Part shown: one piece after another, positions 52,031 through 59,914 of the stretch
Numbering within the stretch: the first letter of the stretch is position 1
Layout: every line of letters begins with the position of its first letter
DNA from: an uncultured Prevotellaceae bacterium
Lineage (GTDB): Bacteria; Bacteroidota; Bacteroidia; Bacteroidales; Bacteroidaceae
Direction of reading: 5' to 3'
Length of the DNA stretch: 64,000 nucleotides
Assembly: GCA_902800495.1 (NCBI GenBank)
Contig: CADCET010000001.1
Span: forward strand, 1 to 64,000
Notes under the pieces: generated by a model
Told to the model about the DNA's origin: nothing
What the model saw: only the letters and a program-made list of their open reading frames with translations
Database searches by the model: none
Made by a program: the position numbers and the translations under genes

Positions 52031-52993
52031 TTATTCACCTTTTAGCCTTTTTACGATTTCCACGACGGAGTCGACAGCCGAGACCGTGTAGAAGTGAATG
52101 TCCTTGACCCCGTGCTGATACAGTTCGCGGCACTGCTCTGTCGTCCATTCGATGCCCAGTTGGCGGGCGTCCTCGTCGGTATGGCACTTTACGATTTCAC
52201 GGGCCAGCGGCTCAGGGATGTCGCAGTGGAACGTCCTGGGCACTACCGTCAGCTGCGACAGCTTGGCCATGGGCTTGATGCCGGGGATGATGGGGATGGT
52301 GATGCCCATCGCCCTTGCCTTCTCTACAAACTCGAAGTACTTTGCGTTGTCGAAGAACAGTTGCGTCACGGCGTACTGCGCACCGAGGTCCTGCTTCTCC
52401 TTGAGGTACTGCATGTCGCGCTCCAGGTTGGGCGCTTCCTCGTGCTTCTCAGGGTAGCAGGCCACGCCGATGTCGAAGCGCCGTCCCGGATTCTTGATAG
52501 GTGTGCCGTCGGCAAAGAAGCCGTCGTTGAAGCGCTGCACCTGGCGGATGAGGTCCGTCGTGTGGGCATGACCGCCGGGTGTCGGCGTGAAGCGGCTGTC
52601 TTCCTTGGCCTTGTCGCCGCGCAGCAGCAGCAGGTCGTGGATGCCGAGAAACTGCAGGTCTATCAGTTCGTATTCTATATCTTCCACCGTGGCACCGCTG
52701 CAGATGACGTGCGGCTGTACGGGTATGTGGTAGCGCTGCTGTATGGCGGCGGCAATGGCGATGGTGCCGGGGCGGCGGCGCACACGGCTCCTCTCAAACC
52801 GTCCGTCGGCCAGTTCGCGGTAGACGTACTCTGAGTGGTGGGTTGTGATATTGATGAAGGCAGGCTCTAACGCCGCCAGTTTGTCGATGTCGGCAAAGAG
52901 GCGGTCGGTACCCGTTCCCTTCAGCGGCGGCAGCACCTCGAAGGAGAACTGCCTGTCGCGTGTATGTTGACTGATAATATCTGTTACGCTCAT
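52031..52993 (-). CDS. metF: 5,10-methylenetetrahydrofolate reductase
   Basis: The 320-residue flavoprotein makes 5-methyl-THF for methionine synthesis. The opening FSFEVLPPLKGTG matches the family start (FEFFPP), with NITTHHSEY, HVICSGATVEDIEYEL, LLLRGDKA, CYPEKHEEAPN and TQLFFDNAKYFEF. A -7 box lies 20 bases upstream (53013-53020). It is one base from holB, so the two are co-transcribed. Confidence 0.95.
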   Translation of the reverse strand: MSVTDIISQHTRDRQFSFEVLPPLKGTGTDRLFADIDKLAALEPAFINITTHHSEYVYRELADGRFERSRVRRRPGTIAIAAAIQQRYHIPVQPHVICSGATVEDIEYELIDLQFLGIHDLLLLRGDKAKEDSRFTPTPGGHAHTTDLIRQVQRFNDGFFADGTPIKNPGRRFDIGVACYPEKHEEAPNLERDMQYLKEKQDLGAQYAVTQLFFDNAKYFEFVEKARAMGITIPIIPGIKPMAKLSQLTVVPRTFHCDIPEPLAREIVKCHTDEDARQLGIEWTTEQCRELYQHGVKDIHFYTVSAVDSVVEIVKRLKGE

Positions 52994-53012
52994 AAAAAGA
53001 GTAATTTGGCTG

Positions 53013-53020
53013 CAAAGTTA
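53013..53020 (-). promoter_or_regulatory. -7 box TAACTTTG for metF
   Basis: The minus-strand TAnnTTTG box gives a transcript leader of about 12-15 bases before the metF ATG at 52993 and may drive holB, ricT and gldH as well. Confidence 0.55.
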
Positions 53021-53140
53021 CAATTTTTCGGGGAGATAACGCACATACAATCCTGCTTTTTTCGCTTTTTTCGCTGTTGAGTGGAAAAAAGTATTATATT
53101 GGTGGAACCTTGTGGTACAAGAGCAGTGCATTTGGGAATA

Positions 53141-53170
53141 CAAAAAAGAGGTCGTATGACCTCTTTTTTG
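53141..53170 (-). terminator. Intrinsic terminator of tRNA-Lys
   Basis: A perfect 13-bp stem (CAAAAAAGAGGTC and its complement) closes a GTAT loop. On the minus strand it directly follows the tRNA and gives a U-rich end; the A/T-rich arms may also act in the other direction. Confidence 0.85.
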
Positions 53171-53243
53171 TGATCCGCTTGGGGCTCGAACCCAAGACCC
53201 CAACATTAAAAGTGTTGTGCTCTACCGACTGAGCTAGCGGATC
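53171..53243 (-). tRNA. tRNA-Lys (anticodon UUU)
   Basis: On the minus strand the acceptor stem is GATCCGC with GCGGATC, the D-arm GCTC/GAGC, the anticodon stem CAACA/TGTTG around CTTTTAA, and the T-arm TTGGG TTCGAGC CCCAA. The CCA end is not encoded. The -7 box at 53274-53281 is 31 bases upstream. Confidence 0.93.
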
Positions 53244-53273
53244 TACCTTGGTGCTATCTTGCGAAAGCGGGTG

Positions 53274-53281
53274 CAAAGGTA
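53274..53281 (-). promoter_or_regulatory. -7 box TACCTTTG for tRNA-Lys
   Basis: A perfect TAnnTTTG match on the minus strand lies at the usual distance from the tRNA. The stretch beyond it (53282-53320) consists of GTGAAAAGTGAAGAG repeats. Confidence 0.6.
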
Positions 53282-53366
53282 CTAAATAAAGTGAAAAGTG
53301 AAGAGTGAAAAGTGAAGAATTTGCTTCTTTGGTTGTCTTTTTAACATCTTTTACATCTTCGGCCTT

Positions 53367-53957
53367 TTACTTATTTGCCTTTTCAGCCTCGATGACCTTT
53401 TGGTAACATTCGCGGCACAGCGGCTCGTACTCCTGTGTCTCGCCAAGCAGTACGCGGCGGTCGTTGTCGACCAGTCGGTGGCTGACGTAGGCTAAGTTGC
53501 CACATTTCACGCAGATGGCGTGTACCTTGGTGACATCGTCGGCGATGGCGCAGAGGGCTGGCATGGGGCCGAATGGTATGCCTTTAAAGTCCATGTCAAG
53601 GCCGGCGATGATGACGCGGACGCCGCGATTTGCCAGCTCGTTACAGACGTCGACAAGTCCCATGTCGAAGAATTGTGCCTCGTCAATGCCGACAACGTCG
53701 ATGTCGCTCGAGAGCAGCAGGATGCTGGCCGACGAGTCGAGGGGCGTTGACGGGATGTGGTTCTGGTCGTGGCTGACGACGTCTTCCTCCGAGTAGCGCA
53801 CGTCGATGGCCGGTTTGAAAATCTCTACTTTCTGTCTTGCGAACTTTGCGCGTCGCAGACGGCGGATGAGTTCTTCGGTCTTGCCCGAGAACATGGAGCC
53901 GCAGATGACTTCAATGCGGCCGGGACGATGTGGTTCTCCGTTGATACTGTTATTCAT
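53367..53957 (-). CDS. tdk: Thymidine kinase (type II)
   Basis: The 196-residue enzyme phosphorylates thymidine in the salvage pathway. It has the P-loop [13 protein letters not shown], the DEAQFFD motif at about 97-103, and the zinc ribbon Cys pairs [13 protein letters not shown] and CREC near the C-terminus. A -7 box TATTTTTG lies at 53966-53973, giving a very short leader. It is divergent to rsmI. Confidence 0.95.
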   Translation of the reverse strand: MNNSINGEPHRPGRIEVICGSMFSGKTEELIRRLRRAKFARQKVEIFKPAIDVRYSEEDVVSHDQNHIPSTPLDSSASILLLSSDIDVVGIDEAQFFDMGLVDVCNELANRGVRVIIAGLDMDFKGIPFGPMPALCAIADDVTKVHAICVKCGNLAYVSHRLVDNDRRVLLGETQEYEPLCRECYQKVIEAEKANK

Positions 53958-53965
53958 ATTGGCTG

Positions 53966-53973
53966 CAAAAATA
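53966..53973 (-). promoter_or_regulatory. -7 box TATTTTTG for tdk
   Basis: The minus-strand TAnnTTTG box lies nine bases upstream of the tdk ATG and predicts an almost leaderless transcript. Confidence 0.45.
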
Positions 53974-54046
53974 CGAAAAAAAGTGAAAAGTGAAGCGTTA
54001 AGCGTGAAAAAAATGCCGCTATAGTGCTTTATTTACCTTTTTTTAC

Positions 54047-54054
54047 TATCTTTG
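54047..54054 (+). promoter_or_regulatory. -7 box TATCTTTG for rsmI
   Basis: The box ends nine bases before the ATG at 54063. Transcription should begin within a few bases of the start codon, so the rsmI mRNA is nearly leaderless; a start upstream at 54024 would lie before the promoter box. Confidence 0.6.
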
Positions 54055-54062
54055 CACCCGTA

Positions 54063-54740
54063 ATGGGCATATTGTATATCGTTCCGACGCCAGTAGGCAA
54101 TATGGAGGATATGACGTTGCGCGCCATTCGTATCCTGAAAGAGGTAGACTTGGTGCTGGCAGAAGACACGCGTACTTCGGGTGTCTTGTTAAAACATTTC
54201 GACATCAAGAACCAGTTGTTATCACACCATAAGTTCAATGAACACGGCACGTCGGCAGGCGTCGTCAACCGACTGTTGGCGGGGCAGAACGTGGCTCTTA
54301 TCAGCGATGCCGGTACGCCGGGCATCAGTGATCCTGGGTTCTTCTTAGTGCGCGAGGCTGTCAGGGCTGGGGTAGAGGTTCAGACGCTGCCAGGGGCTAC
54401 GGCTTTCGTTCCGGCACTTGTCAGCAGCGGTCTGCCCTGCGACCGTTTCTGCTTCGAGGGTTTCCTGCCTCAGAAGAAAGGGCGTCAGACGAAGATCCAG
54501 AGTCTGGCCACCGAGGAGCGGACGATGATCTTCTACGAATCGCCTTACAGGCTGGTGAAGACGCTGGAGCAGTTTGCCGAGGCCTACGGTGCCGAGCGCC
54601 GAGTCAGCGTCTGCCGTGAGATTTCGAAAGTTCACGAGGAGAGTGTGCGTGGTACGCTGGCTGAGGTCATTGCCCATTTCAAGGCGCATGAGCCAAAGGG
54701 TGAGATTGTCATCATCTTAGAAGGAAAAGGAAATCATTAA
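54063..54740 (+). CDS. rsmI: 16S rRNA (cytidine1402-2'-O)-methyltransferase RsmI
   Basis: The 225-residue enzyme methylates 16S rRNA C1402 with SAM. It starts with LYIVPTPVGNMEDMTLRAI and has VLAEDTRTSGVLLKHF, LISDAGTPGISDPG (SAM site), PGATAFVPALVSSGLP and FEGFLPQKKGRQ. ATG 54063 was preferred because the -7 box lies just upstream. The coiled-coil lipoprotein gene follows after 15 bases. Confidence 0.95.
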   Translation: MGILYIVPTPVGNMEDMTLRAIRILKEVDLVLAEDTRTSGVLLKHFDIKNQLLSHHKFNEHGTSAGVVNRLLAGQNVALISDAGTPGISDPGFFLVREAVRAGVEVQTLPGATAFVPALVSSGLPCDRFCFEGFLPQKKGRQTKIQSLATEERTMIFYESPYRLVKTLEQFAEAYGAERRVSVCREISKVHEESVRGTLAEVIAHFKAHEPKGEIVIILEGKGNH

Positions 54741-54755
54741 TTAAAATAATTCATT

Positions 54756-55604
54756 ATGAAGAAATTAGCTTTTTTTGCCGTATGCCTGCTGACACTTGTC
54801 GGCTGTACGGGTGGTCAGCAGAAGTCTGACCCGGCAATGTTGCAGCGTGTTGATTCGCTGAACCAGATTATTGCCCAGAAGGACAATGAGATTAACGACA
54901 TGATGGGGACCTTCAACGAGATTGAGGAAGGTTTCCGTGCCATCTCCGAGGCTCAGGACCGTGTGGCAGTAGCCAAGGGCGGCGAGGGTGCCAACACCAA
55001 GGAGCGCATCCGTGAGAATATCCAGTTCATCCAGAACACGATGAAGCAGAACAAGGAACTCATCAACAAGTTGAAGCAGCAGCTGCGCGAGAGCAGTGTC
55101 AAGGGCGACGCCCTGCGCAAGCTCATCGAGAGCATGCAACAGCAGTTAGAGGAAAAGGAGAAGGATATGGCGCAGTTGCGTGCCGAACTCGATGCCAAGG
55201 AGATTCACATCATGGAACTCGACGAACAGGTGGCTAACCTGAATTCCGACGTGGCAGAACTGGCTAACGAGAACACTCAGCGTGCCGAGACCATCTCGAC
55301 GCAGGACAAGCAGCTGAACACTGCCTGGTTTGTCTTCGGAACGAAGAACGAGTTGAAGGAGCAGCAGATTCTCGTCGACGGTAAGGTGCTGCAGTCAAGC
55401 TTCAACAAGGAGTACTTCACCAAGATTGACATTCGCGTCGATAAGGAGATCAAGCTCTATAGTAAGTCAGCCGAAATCCTGACGTCGCACCCGACGAGCG
55501 CATACACCCTTCAGCGTGATGCCAACAAGCAGTACGTACTGCGCATTACCGACCCGCAGCTGTTCTGGTCGACGAGCAAGTATCTGGTAGTACTTGTCAA
55601 GTAA
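54756..55604 (+). CDS. Coiled-coil lipoprotein, Cbp1-like
   Basis: The 282-residue product has a lipobox (LTLVGCTGG, Cys17), then a long coiled coil (about 35-185) rich in Gln, Glu and Leu, and a C-terminal beta domain starting TAWFVFGTKNELKEQQIL and ending LFWSTSKYLVVLVK. The layout resembles proteins labelled Cbp1-type collagen-binding adhesins in Bacteroidales; binding of collagen is not shown here. It is probably an envelope structural protein. Confidence 0.65.
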   Translation: MKKLAFFAVCLLTLVGCTGGQQKSDPAMLQRVDSLNQIIAQKDNEINDMMGTFNEIEEGFRAISEAQDRVAVAKGGEGANTKERIRENIQFIQNTMKQNKELINKLKQQLRESSVKGDALRKLIESMQQQLEEKEKDMAQLRAELDAKEIHIMELDEQVANLNSDVAELANENTQRAETISTQDKQLNTAWFVFGTKNELKEQQILVDGKVLQSSFNKEYFTKIDIRVDKEIKLYSKSAEILTSHPTSAYTLQRDANKQYVLRITDPQLFWSTSKYLVVLVK

Positions 55605-55617
55605 TATCGGCGTGCCT

Positions 55618-57291
55618 ATGAGACATGTCGCTGGATTAGCCAAGACGTCCTGCGTCTTGGCTATTTTCTTTTGGTTGTTAGCAGCTTGTACCGCAGACGA
55701 TGGTCGCGGCGGCGTCACGCTGACGTCGTCCGCTGTTGTCGAACTCTATCCTGTTATCAACCAGAAGGGAACCGTCAGCTTCAGTGCGCCGTCCGAATGG
55801 AAGGCTACCTGTACGGCTGACTGGCTACTCTTCACCCCTCGTCAGGGCACCGCCGGCGACGCAACCATCACGTTGACCACCCTCTCTACCAACCGCACCA
55901 AGGCCACCCGCAGTGCCCAGCTGATGATTACGTCGGAAGGAACGCAGAAGAGCGTCACCATTGTGCAGAGCGGCAAGTATGCCGTTTTCACGCAGAAGGA
56001 GACCATATTGGGACCCGAAGGCGGAAGTCTGACCCTGTCTTTTGTCTGCAACCTGGAAGAGGGCGACAATCTGCAGATAGGCTACCAGAACTCAAGTTGG
56101 ATAAACTGGACTGATAATTCGCGTGTTACCCGTGGCGAATGGCGCGGATCGTTTCCTGAACTTATCTTGCAGCCCAACACGACGCCAGATACCCGGTCGG
56201 CGGCCTATGTGCTGGTGATGGGGACGTCCAGCGACGAATGGATTGGTCTCGACACTGCCTACGTTCACCAGTATGGCATCGTCGACAACTATGAGTCCAC
56301 CGACTATTCTGCCGATGGCATGGTGACGCTCCTGCAGCAGGCCACCGTGGGACGCGGCATCCCAATCATCATCATGGGCGACGGTTTTGCCGACCGTGAT
56401 ATTGCCGACGGTACGTATATGCAAGTCATGCGGAAGGCGCTTGATAATCTGTTCAGCGAGGAACCCGTCAGGTCGCTGCGTGACTATTTCACCGTTTACA
56501 CCGTGACCGCCGTCTCACGAAACAGTAGGGTGGGCGAGGACTGCTCGACGGTGTTCAGCACCGTTCCCAGTCTGACCTCCTCTAATATAACGTGTGACGA
56601 AGAACAGGTGGCCGAGTATATTCAGAAGGTCGCCGACATTGACCTGCGTAATACGCTGGCAGTTGTTATTGTCAACAGCCATGCGCATAAGGGCGTCACT
56701 TATTGGTATACTGACCGTCAACGTCAGCCGTTGCAGTATGCTTTGGCTTTGTGTCCTGTCATTGAGGACTTGGAGAGCGAGACTTTCCGTCTGGTGCTCA
56801 CCCACGAGGCCATCGGCCACGGGCTGGCCAAGTTGAGCGACGAATACGGCTACGAGTCAGAGGGTGCTGCCACTGAAGAGGCCATCGCCAAACTGAATCG
56901 AATGCACCAGTTTGGCTGGCTGTCCAATGTCGATGCTAATGACGACCCTGCTGTCGTCGGATGGCACCAGTTTATTGGCGACAACCGCTTTGCTAACGAA
57001 GCCATAGGCGTCTACGAGGGTGGCTACACCTTCGTGTCCGGCGTTTACCGTCCTACGGAAGAGAGTATGATGAACAGCAACCGCAGTCCCTTCAACGCCC
57101 CCAGCCGTCGTGCTATATATAATAAGGTGATGGAGTTGGGCGAGGGCCGTACCGACGTGTCGTACGACGAGTTTGTCGATTTCGACACCCAGCATAAGCC
57201 CGAACGCTGGGACTACAGCACCACCCGCAGCCAAGTGCCGTGGCAGCAATGGCGTCCGGCGCCGCCACGCGTGAAGCGTCTGGATATGTAA
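55618..57291 (+). CDS. M64-type metallopeptidase lipoprotein with BACON domain
   Basis: The 557-residue protein has a lipoprotein signal (WLLAACTADD) and a BACON-type Ig-like domain (about 35-115, with WLLFTPRQGTAGDATITLTT). A domain of the IgA peptidase M64 family follows, with the metal site HEAIGHGLAKLSDEYG (His396, His401) preceded by IIIMGDGFADRDI. M64 enzymes are zinc peptidases, some of which cleave IgA. The start at 55618 avoids overlap with the preceding gene. It is the last plus-strand gene before a convergent ATPase gene. Confidence 0.88.
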   Translation: MRHVAGLAKTSCVLAIFFWLLAACTADDGRGGVTLTSSAVVELYPVINQKGTVSFSAPSEWKATCTADWLLFTPRQGTAGDATITLTTLSTNRTKATRSAQLMITSEGTQKSVTIVQSGKYAVFTQKETILGPEGGSLTLSFVCNLEEGDNLQIGYQNSSWINWTDNSRVTRGEWRGSFPELILQPNTTPDTRSAAYVLVMGTSSDEWIGLDTAYVHQYGIVDNYESTDYSADGMVTLLQQATVGRGIPIIIMGDGFADRDIADGTYMQVMRKALDNLFSEEPVRSLRDYFTVYTVTAVSRNSRVGEDCSTVFSTVPSLTSSNITCDEEQVAEYIQKVADIDLRNTLAVVIVNSHAHKGVTYWYTDRQRQPLQYALALCPVIEDLESETFRLVLTHEAIGHGLAKLSDEYGYESEGAATEEAIAKLNRMHQFGWLSNVDANDDPAVVGWHQFIGDNRFANEAIGVYEGGYTFVSGVYRPTEESMMNSNRSPFNAPSRRAIYNKVMELGEGRTDVSYDEFVDFDTQHKPERWDYSTTRSQVPWQQWRPAPPRVKRLDM

Positions 57292-57309
57292 GATTCTTGA
57301 CTGTCATTG

Positions 57310-58449
57310 TCAGAGCCGCTTGAGCCATAGCTCCAGAAAATGGTCGTAGACGGCGTAGCCCTTGGGGGTGCGGCTGACGAGATCCTTGTCGGTCAGCACG
57401 TCAAGAGCTGTCTTGACGCTGCTGGAACTTGGCAGGTCGTACTTCCTGATAAACTCGCTGCCCATCGGGCTTTCCACGAAGTTCTCCTTGGCAATGGCCT
57501 TGAGCACTGAAAGCTGATTGTCGGTAAGGAATGTCACGAGCTCTTCATACTGTACGGTGTAGCGGCTGACGATATGGGCTATGGCTTCACGCAGCTGTGC
57601 TTCGCTCCTGACGTTTTTCTCTGTTTCGTAGAGCCGGTTCAGTACGAGCTGCATGCTTCGGGTAATACCGTTGAGCCGCTGATACATGTAGTGGAACACG
57701 TCTTTGCTGAGACTGCCTTTCTTTGCCTCGAAGAAGCGGCGGGCGAAGTCATAGTAGATTTCCTCGTGCAGGGGCTCCAGTCCCATTGACACTGTACTCT
57801 GATAGAAAGGGCGGTCGCCGGAACTGAATATCTGAGCCATCAGATGACGCTTGCTGCCAGAGAATACAAAGTGGGCGTTGGGCACGAACTGGATATGGGA
57901 GCGCAGCAGTGCCTCGATACCCTCCTCAGGATACTTGGTTATTTGCTGGAATTCGTCGATGGCAATGTATATCTGACGGCCGCTTGTCCTCAGATAGTCG
58001 AAAATGGTCTTGAGACTCATGGCCGACTGTGACGGCTCGATACTAACTGACACCGTGGGGAGGCCAGTCATGGGGTCGGCACTGAACACGGGGCGCCACG
58101 AGCCGAAGAACTCCAGAAGCCGCTTCAAGGCTTTCTGCTCACGCGAAAGTACGTCTTGTGCAATGGCGTTACCTAATAGCTGTACGAAATCATGCTGGTT
58201 TTTGGTCGCAAAAATGTCGATATAGATGCAAACGGCATCCTTCTCCTTGCTTTTTAGCTGCCAAAAAGCATTCTTAATAAGTCCTGTTTTACCAATTCTG
58301 CGGGGAGAAATGAGTACTGTATTACGTCCGTTTTGCAGGTTTGCTATCAATTCTTCTGTCTCCACAATGCGGTCGCAGAAATACTCTGGACTTACAAAAC
58401 CCTGATAGATAAAGGGGTTCTGAAGTGTTTCGCCGTTTTTCTTTGCCAT
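57310..58449 (-). CDS. AAA-type ATPase with winged-helix-like C-terminus
   Basis: The 379-residue cytosolic protein belongs to the archaeal-type ATPase group (ATPase_2) found across Bacteroidetes. It has FCDRIVETEELI, Walker A ISPRRIGKTGLI (Lys about 54), a Walker-B-like QIYIAIDEFQQI and sensor-like VFSGSKRHLM. The C-terminus (VKTALDVLTDKDLVSRTPKG) looks like a winged helix. The role is unknown. Its leader contains three 14-bp palindromic repeats (58478-58519). Confidence 0.85.
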   Translation of the reverse strand: MAKKNGETLQNPFIYQGFVSPEYFCDRIVETEELIANLQNGRNTVLISPRRIGKTGLIKNAFWQLKSKEKDAVCIYIDIFATKNQHDFVQLLGNAIAQDVLSREQKALKRLLEFFGSWRPVFSADPMTGLPTVSVSIEPSQSAMSLKTIFDYLRTSGRQIYIAIDEFQQITKYPEEGIEALLRSHIQFVPNAHFVFSGSKRHLMAQIFSSGDRPFYQSTVSMGLEPLHEEIYYDFARRFFEAKKGSLSKDVFHYMYQRLNGITRSMQLVLNRLYETEKNVRSEAQLREAIAHIVSRYTVQYEELVTFLTDNQLSVLKAIAKENFVESPMGSEFIRKYDLPSSSSVKTALDVLTDKDLVSRTPKGYAVYDHFLELWLKRL

Positions 58450-58477
58450 AAGCCAGTGTCTTTTATTCAGTATTTCA

Positions 58478-58519
58478 TTACGGGATTCCCGCTACGGAAT
58501 TTCCGTTACGGAATTTCCG
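58478..58519 (-). promoter_or_regulatory. Three tandem 14-bp palindromic repeats
   Basis: Units of 14 bases start at 58478, 58492 and 58506, each with a CGGAATTTCCG-type core; the first unit has CGGGATTCCCG, a double change that keeps the symmetry. They lie between the -7 box (58525-58532) and the ATG of the ATPase gene, so they could be an operator or three small RNA hairpins. Confidence 0.7.
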
Positions 58520-58524
58520 CAATG

Positions 58525-58532
58525 CAAAGGTA
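58525..58532 (-). promoter_or_regulatory. -7 box TACCTTTG for the ATPase gene
   Basis: A perfect TAnnTTTG box on the minus strand. The transcript would start at the edge of the palindromic repeats. Confidence 0.6.
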
Positions 58533-58582
58533 CGACAAAAGAAGTGAACCACCAAATGTTTTTAGTTTTTTTCAGATATAAA

Positions 58583-58615
58583 CAGAGCCGCAACGACTGA
58601 TGCGCTGCGGCTCTG
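58583..58615 (-). terminator. Hairpin terminator after the SusCD-associated operon
   Basis: A perfect 10-bp stem (CAGAGCCGCA and TGCGGCTCTG) with a 13-base loop follows the DUF4302 gene on the minus strand, 31 bases past its stop, and is followed by TTTATAT. Confidence 0.7.
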
Positions 58616-58645
58616 CAAATCTAATCCTGTATAGTATGTAATACC

Positions 58646-59899
58646 TTATTTGTTGAACGGATAATATACTGTTGACAATGACAACGTAATGGTGTTAGCA
58701 GGATTTTCTACGTCTTGCAGAATAAGCACCGATGGGCAGTATTCGTTGTCAGAGGACAGTTTGAACGTGCCCATGAATGGTGCGACGGCGTAGTTCCAAC
58801 CAGCGTTCTTATAGTACCACTGTCCGTTCCCGTCGTAGCTGATAAGTTTAAGAGTTACCTCGTTGTCGCTGATTGGGGTCAGTTCGAAGTAGAAGTGTCC
58901 TCTGTAGCCAGAACTATAGAATTCCAATGTGTAAAAACCGTCAGCGTAGCTGAAATAGGCATAGCCGACGCTTTCGCCGACGGCAGCCTCAGCCTTGGCC
59001 ATGGCTGCCCAGTATTGCTGGGCGTATTCGCCAAGCATGCTATAAGCCACATAGCAGTCGCTGTTGGTCATCAAATCGATCTCGGGCAGCTTCACCTTCT
59101 CGAGCTTCAGGCCGCTGCCTGCCGACTCATCGAATACGAGCGCGCCCTCGACGCCGTTCTTGAAGCCCGTCATCGTGGCACCATCGATTTCGAGTGGCTC
59201 ATAGAACTCGATTCCTTCGGGGGTTACAATGTATGAGGCCTGCTTCTCAACCTCTTCACCGTTCTCCTCATAGCTGAACACCAGGGTGCGGTCGGAGATG
59301 GAGGCGGGAACCTCTACGTTGTTGATTTTCACCTGATAGAAGTTCGAGAGCATGTTTTCCTCCACTTCGAAAATCTTGTTCATGTAGCCTGCCCAGTCGT
59401 CATTGGGCATGGGTGTCATCACGATGCGGTTGCCTGTATTCTTGCCTTTTAGGACGACCTCTTCGGGAGTGGCCTTCATGATGGAGAAGTCATAGTCGCC
59501 GCCAAGTCCTTCGCCTTCGTCACCGCCGAGCGGGGCGCTCGGGTCTGAGAAGAGGTGGAACTCCTCGTTGAAGGTGTCGAAAGTCAGGACGATGCCTGCA
59601 CTCTGGGTGACGGAATAGAGGCTAGTGAAGACGTCGCCAAGGAATTCGCCCATCACCTCGGCTCTGCCGTCTTCTTTGAAGCGTACGATGACGTTGTAAC
59701 CTCCGTATGATTGCTGCGCGTCGGGGTATAGTTTCATCAACCATCCGTTGGCAGCACTGGTGAGCACCTTCGTGTCAGCGGCAATCGTCGCGTCGGCGCG
59801 GTTGGCCGAGCTGTCGCTGAAGAAGTCCTCCTGCTCTTTGGTACACGATGCCAGCATGGTGGCCGTAACCATTGCTATCAAGAAATATATCTTTTTCAT
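58646..59899 (-). CDS. DUF4302 lipoprotein
   Basis: The 417-residue lipoprotein (lipobox MLASCTKEQ, Cys19) is a DUF4302 protein, a family found beside SusC/SusD genes in Bacteroidetes. The opening PDAQQSYGGYNVIVRFKEDG, with its MKLYP context, fits the family. Its role is unknown, possibly ligand binding at the cell surface. It is the last gene of a four-gene set and lies 15 bases after the metallopeptidase gene. Confidence 0.82.
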   Translation of the reverse strand: MKKIYFLIAMVTATMLASCTKEQEDFFSDSSANRADATIAADTKVLTSAANGWLMKLYPDAQQSYGGYNVIVRFKEDGRAEVMGEFLGDVFTSLYSVTQSAGIVLTFDTFNEEFHLFSDPSAPLGGDEGEGLGGDYDFSIMKATPEEVVLKGKNTGNRIVMTPMPNDDWAGYMNKIFEVEENMLSNFYQVKINNVEVPASISDRTLVFSYEENGEEVEKQASYIVTPEGIEFYEPLEIDGATMTGFKNGVEGALVFDESAGSGLKLEKVKLPEIDLMTNSDCYVAYSMLGEYAQQYWAAMAKAEAAVGESVGYAYFSYADGFYTLEFYSSGYRGHFYFELTPISDNEVTLKLISYDGNGQWYYKNAGWNYAVAPFMGTFKLSSDNEYCPSVLILQDVENPANTITLSLSTVYYPFNK

Positions 59900-59914
59900 G
59901 TCGTTACTGTTTGA

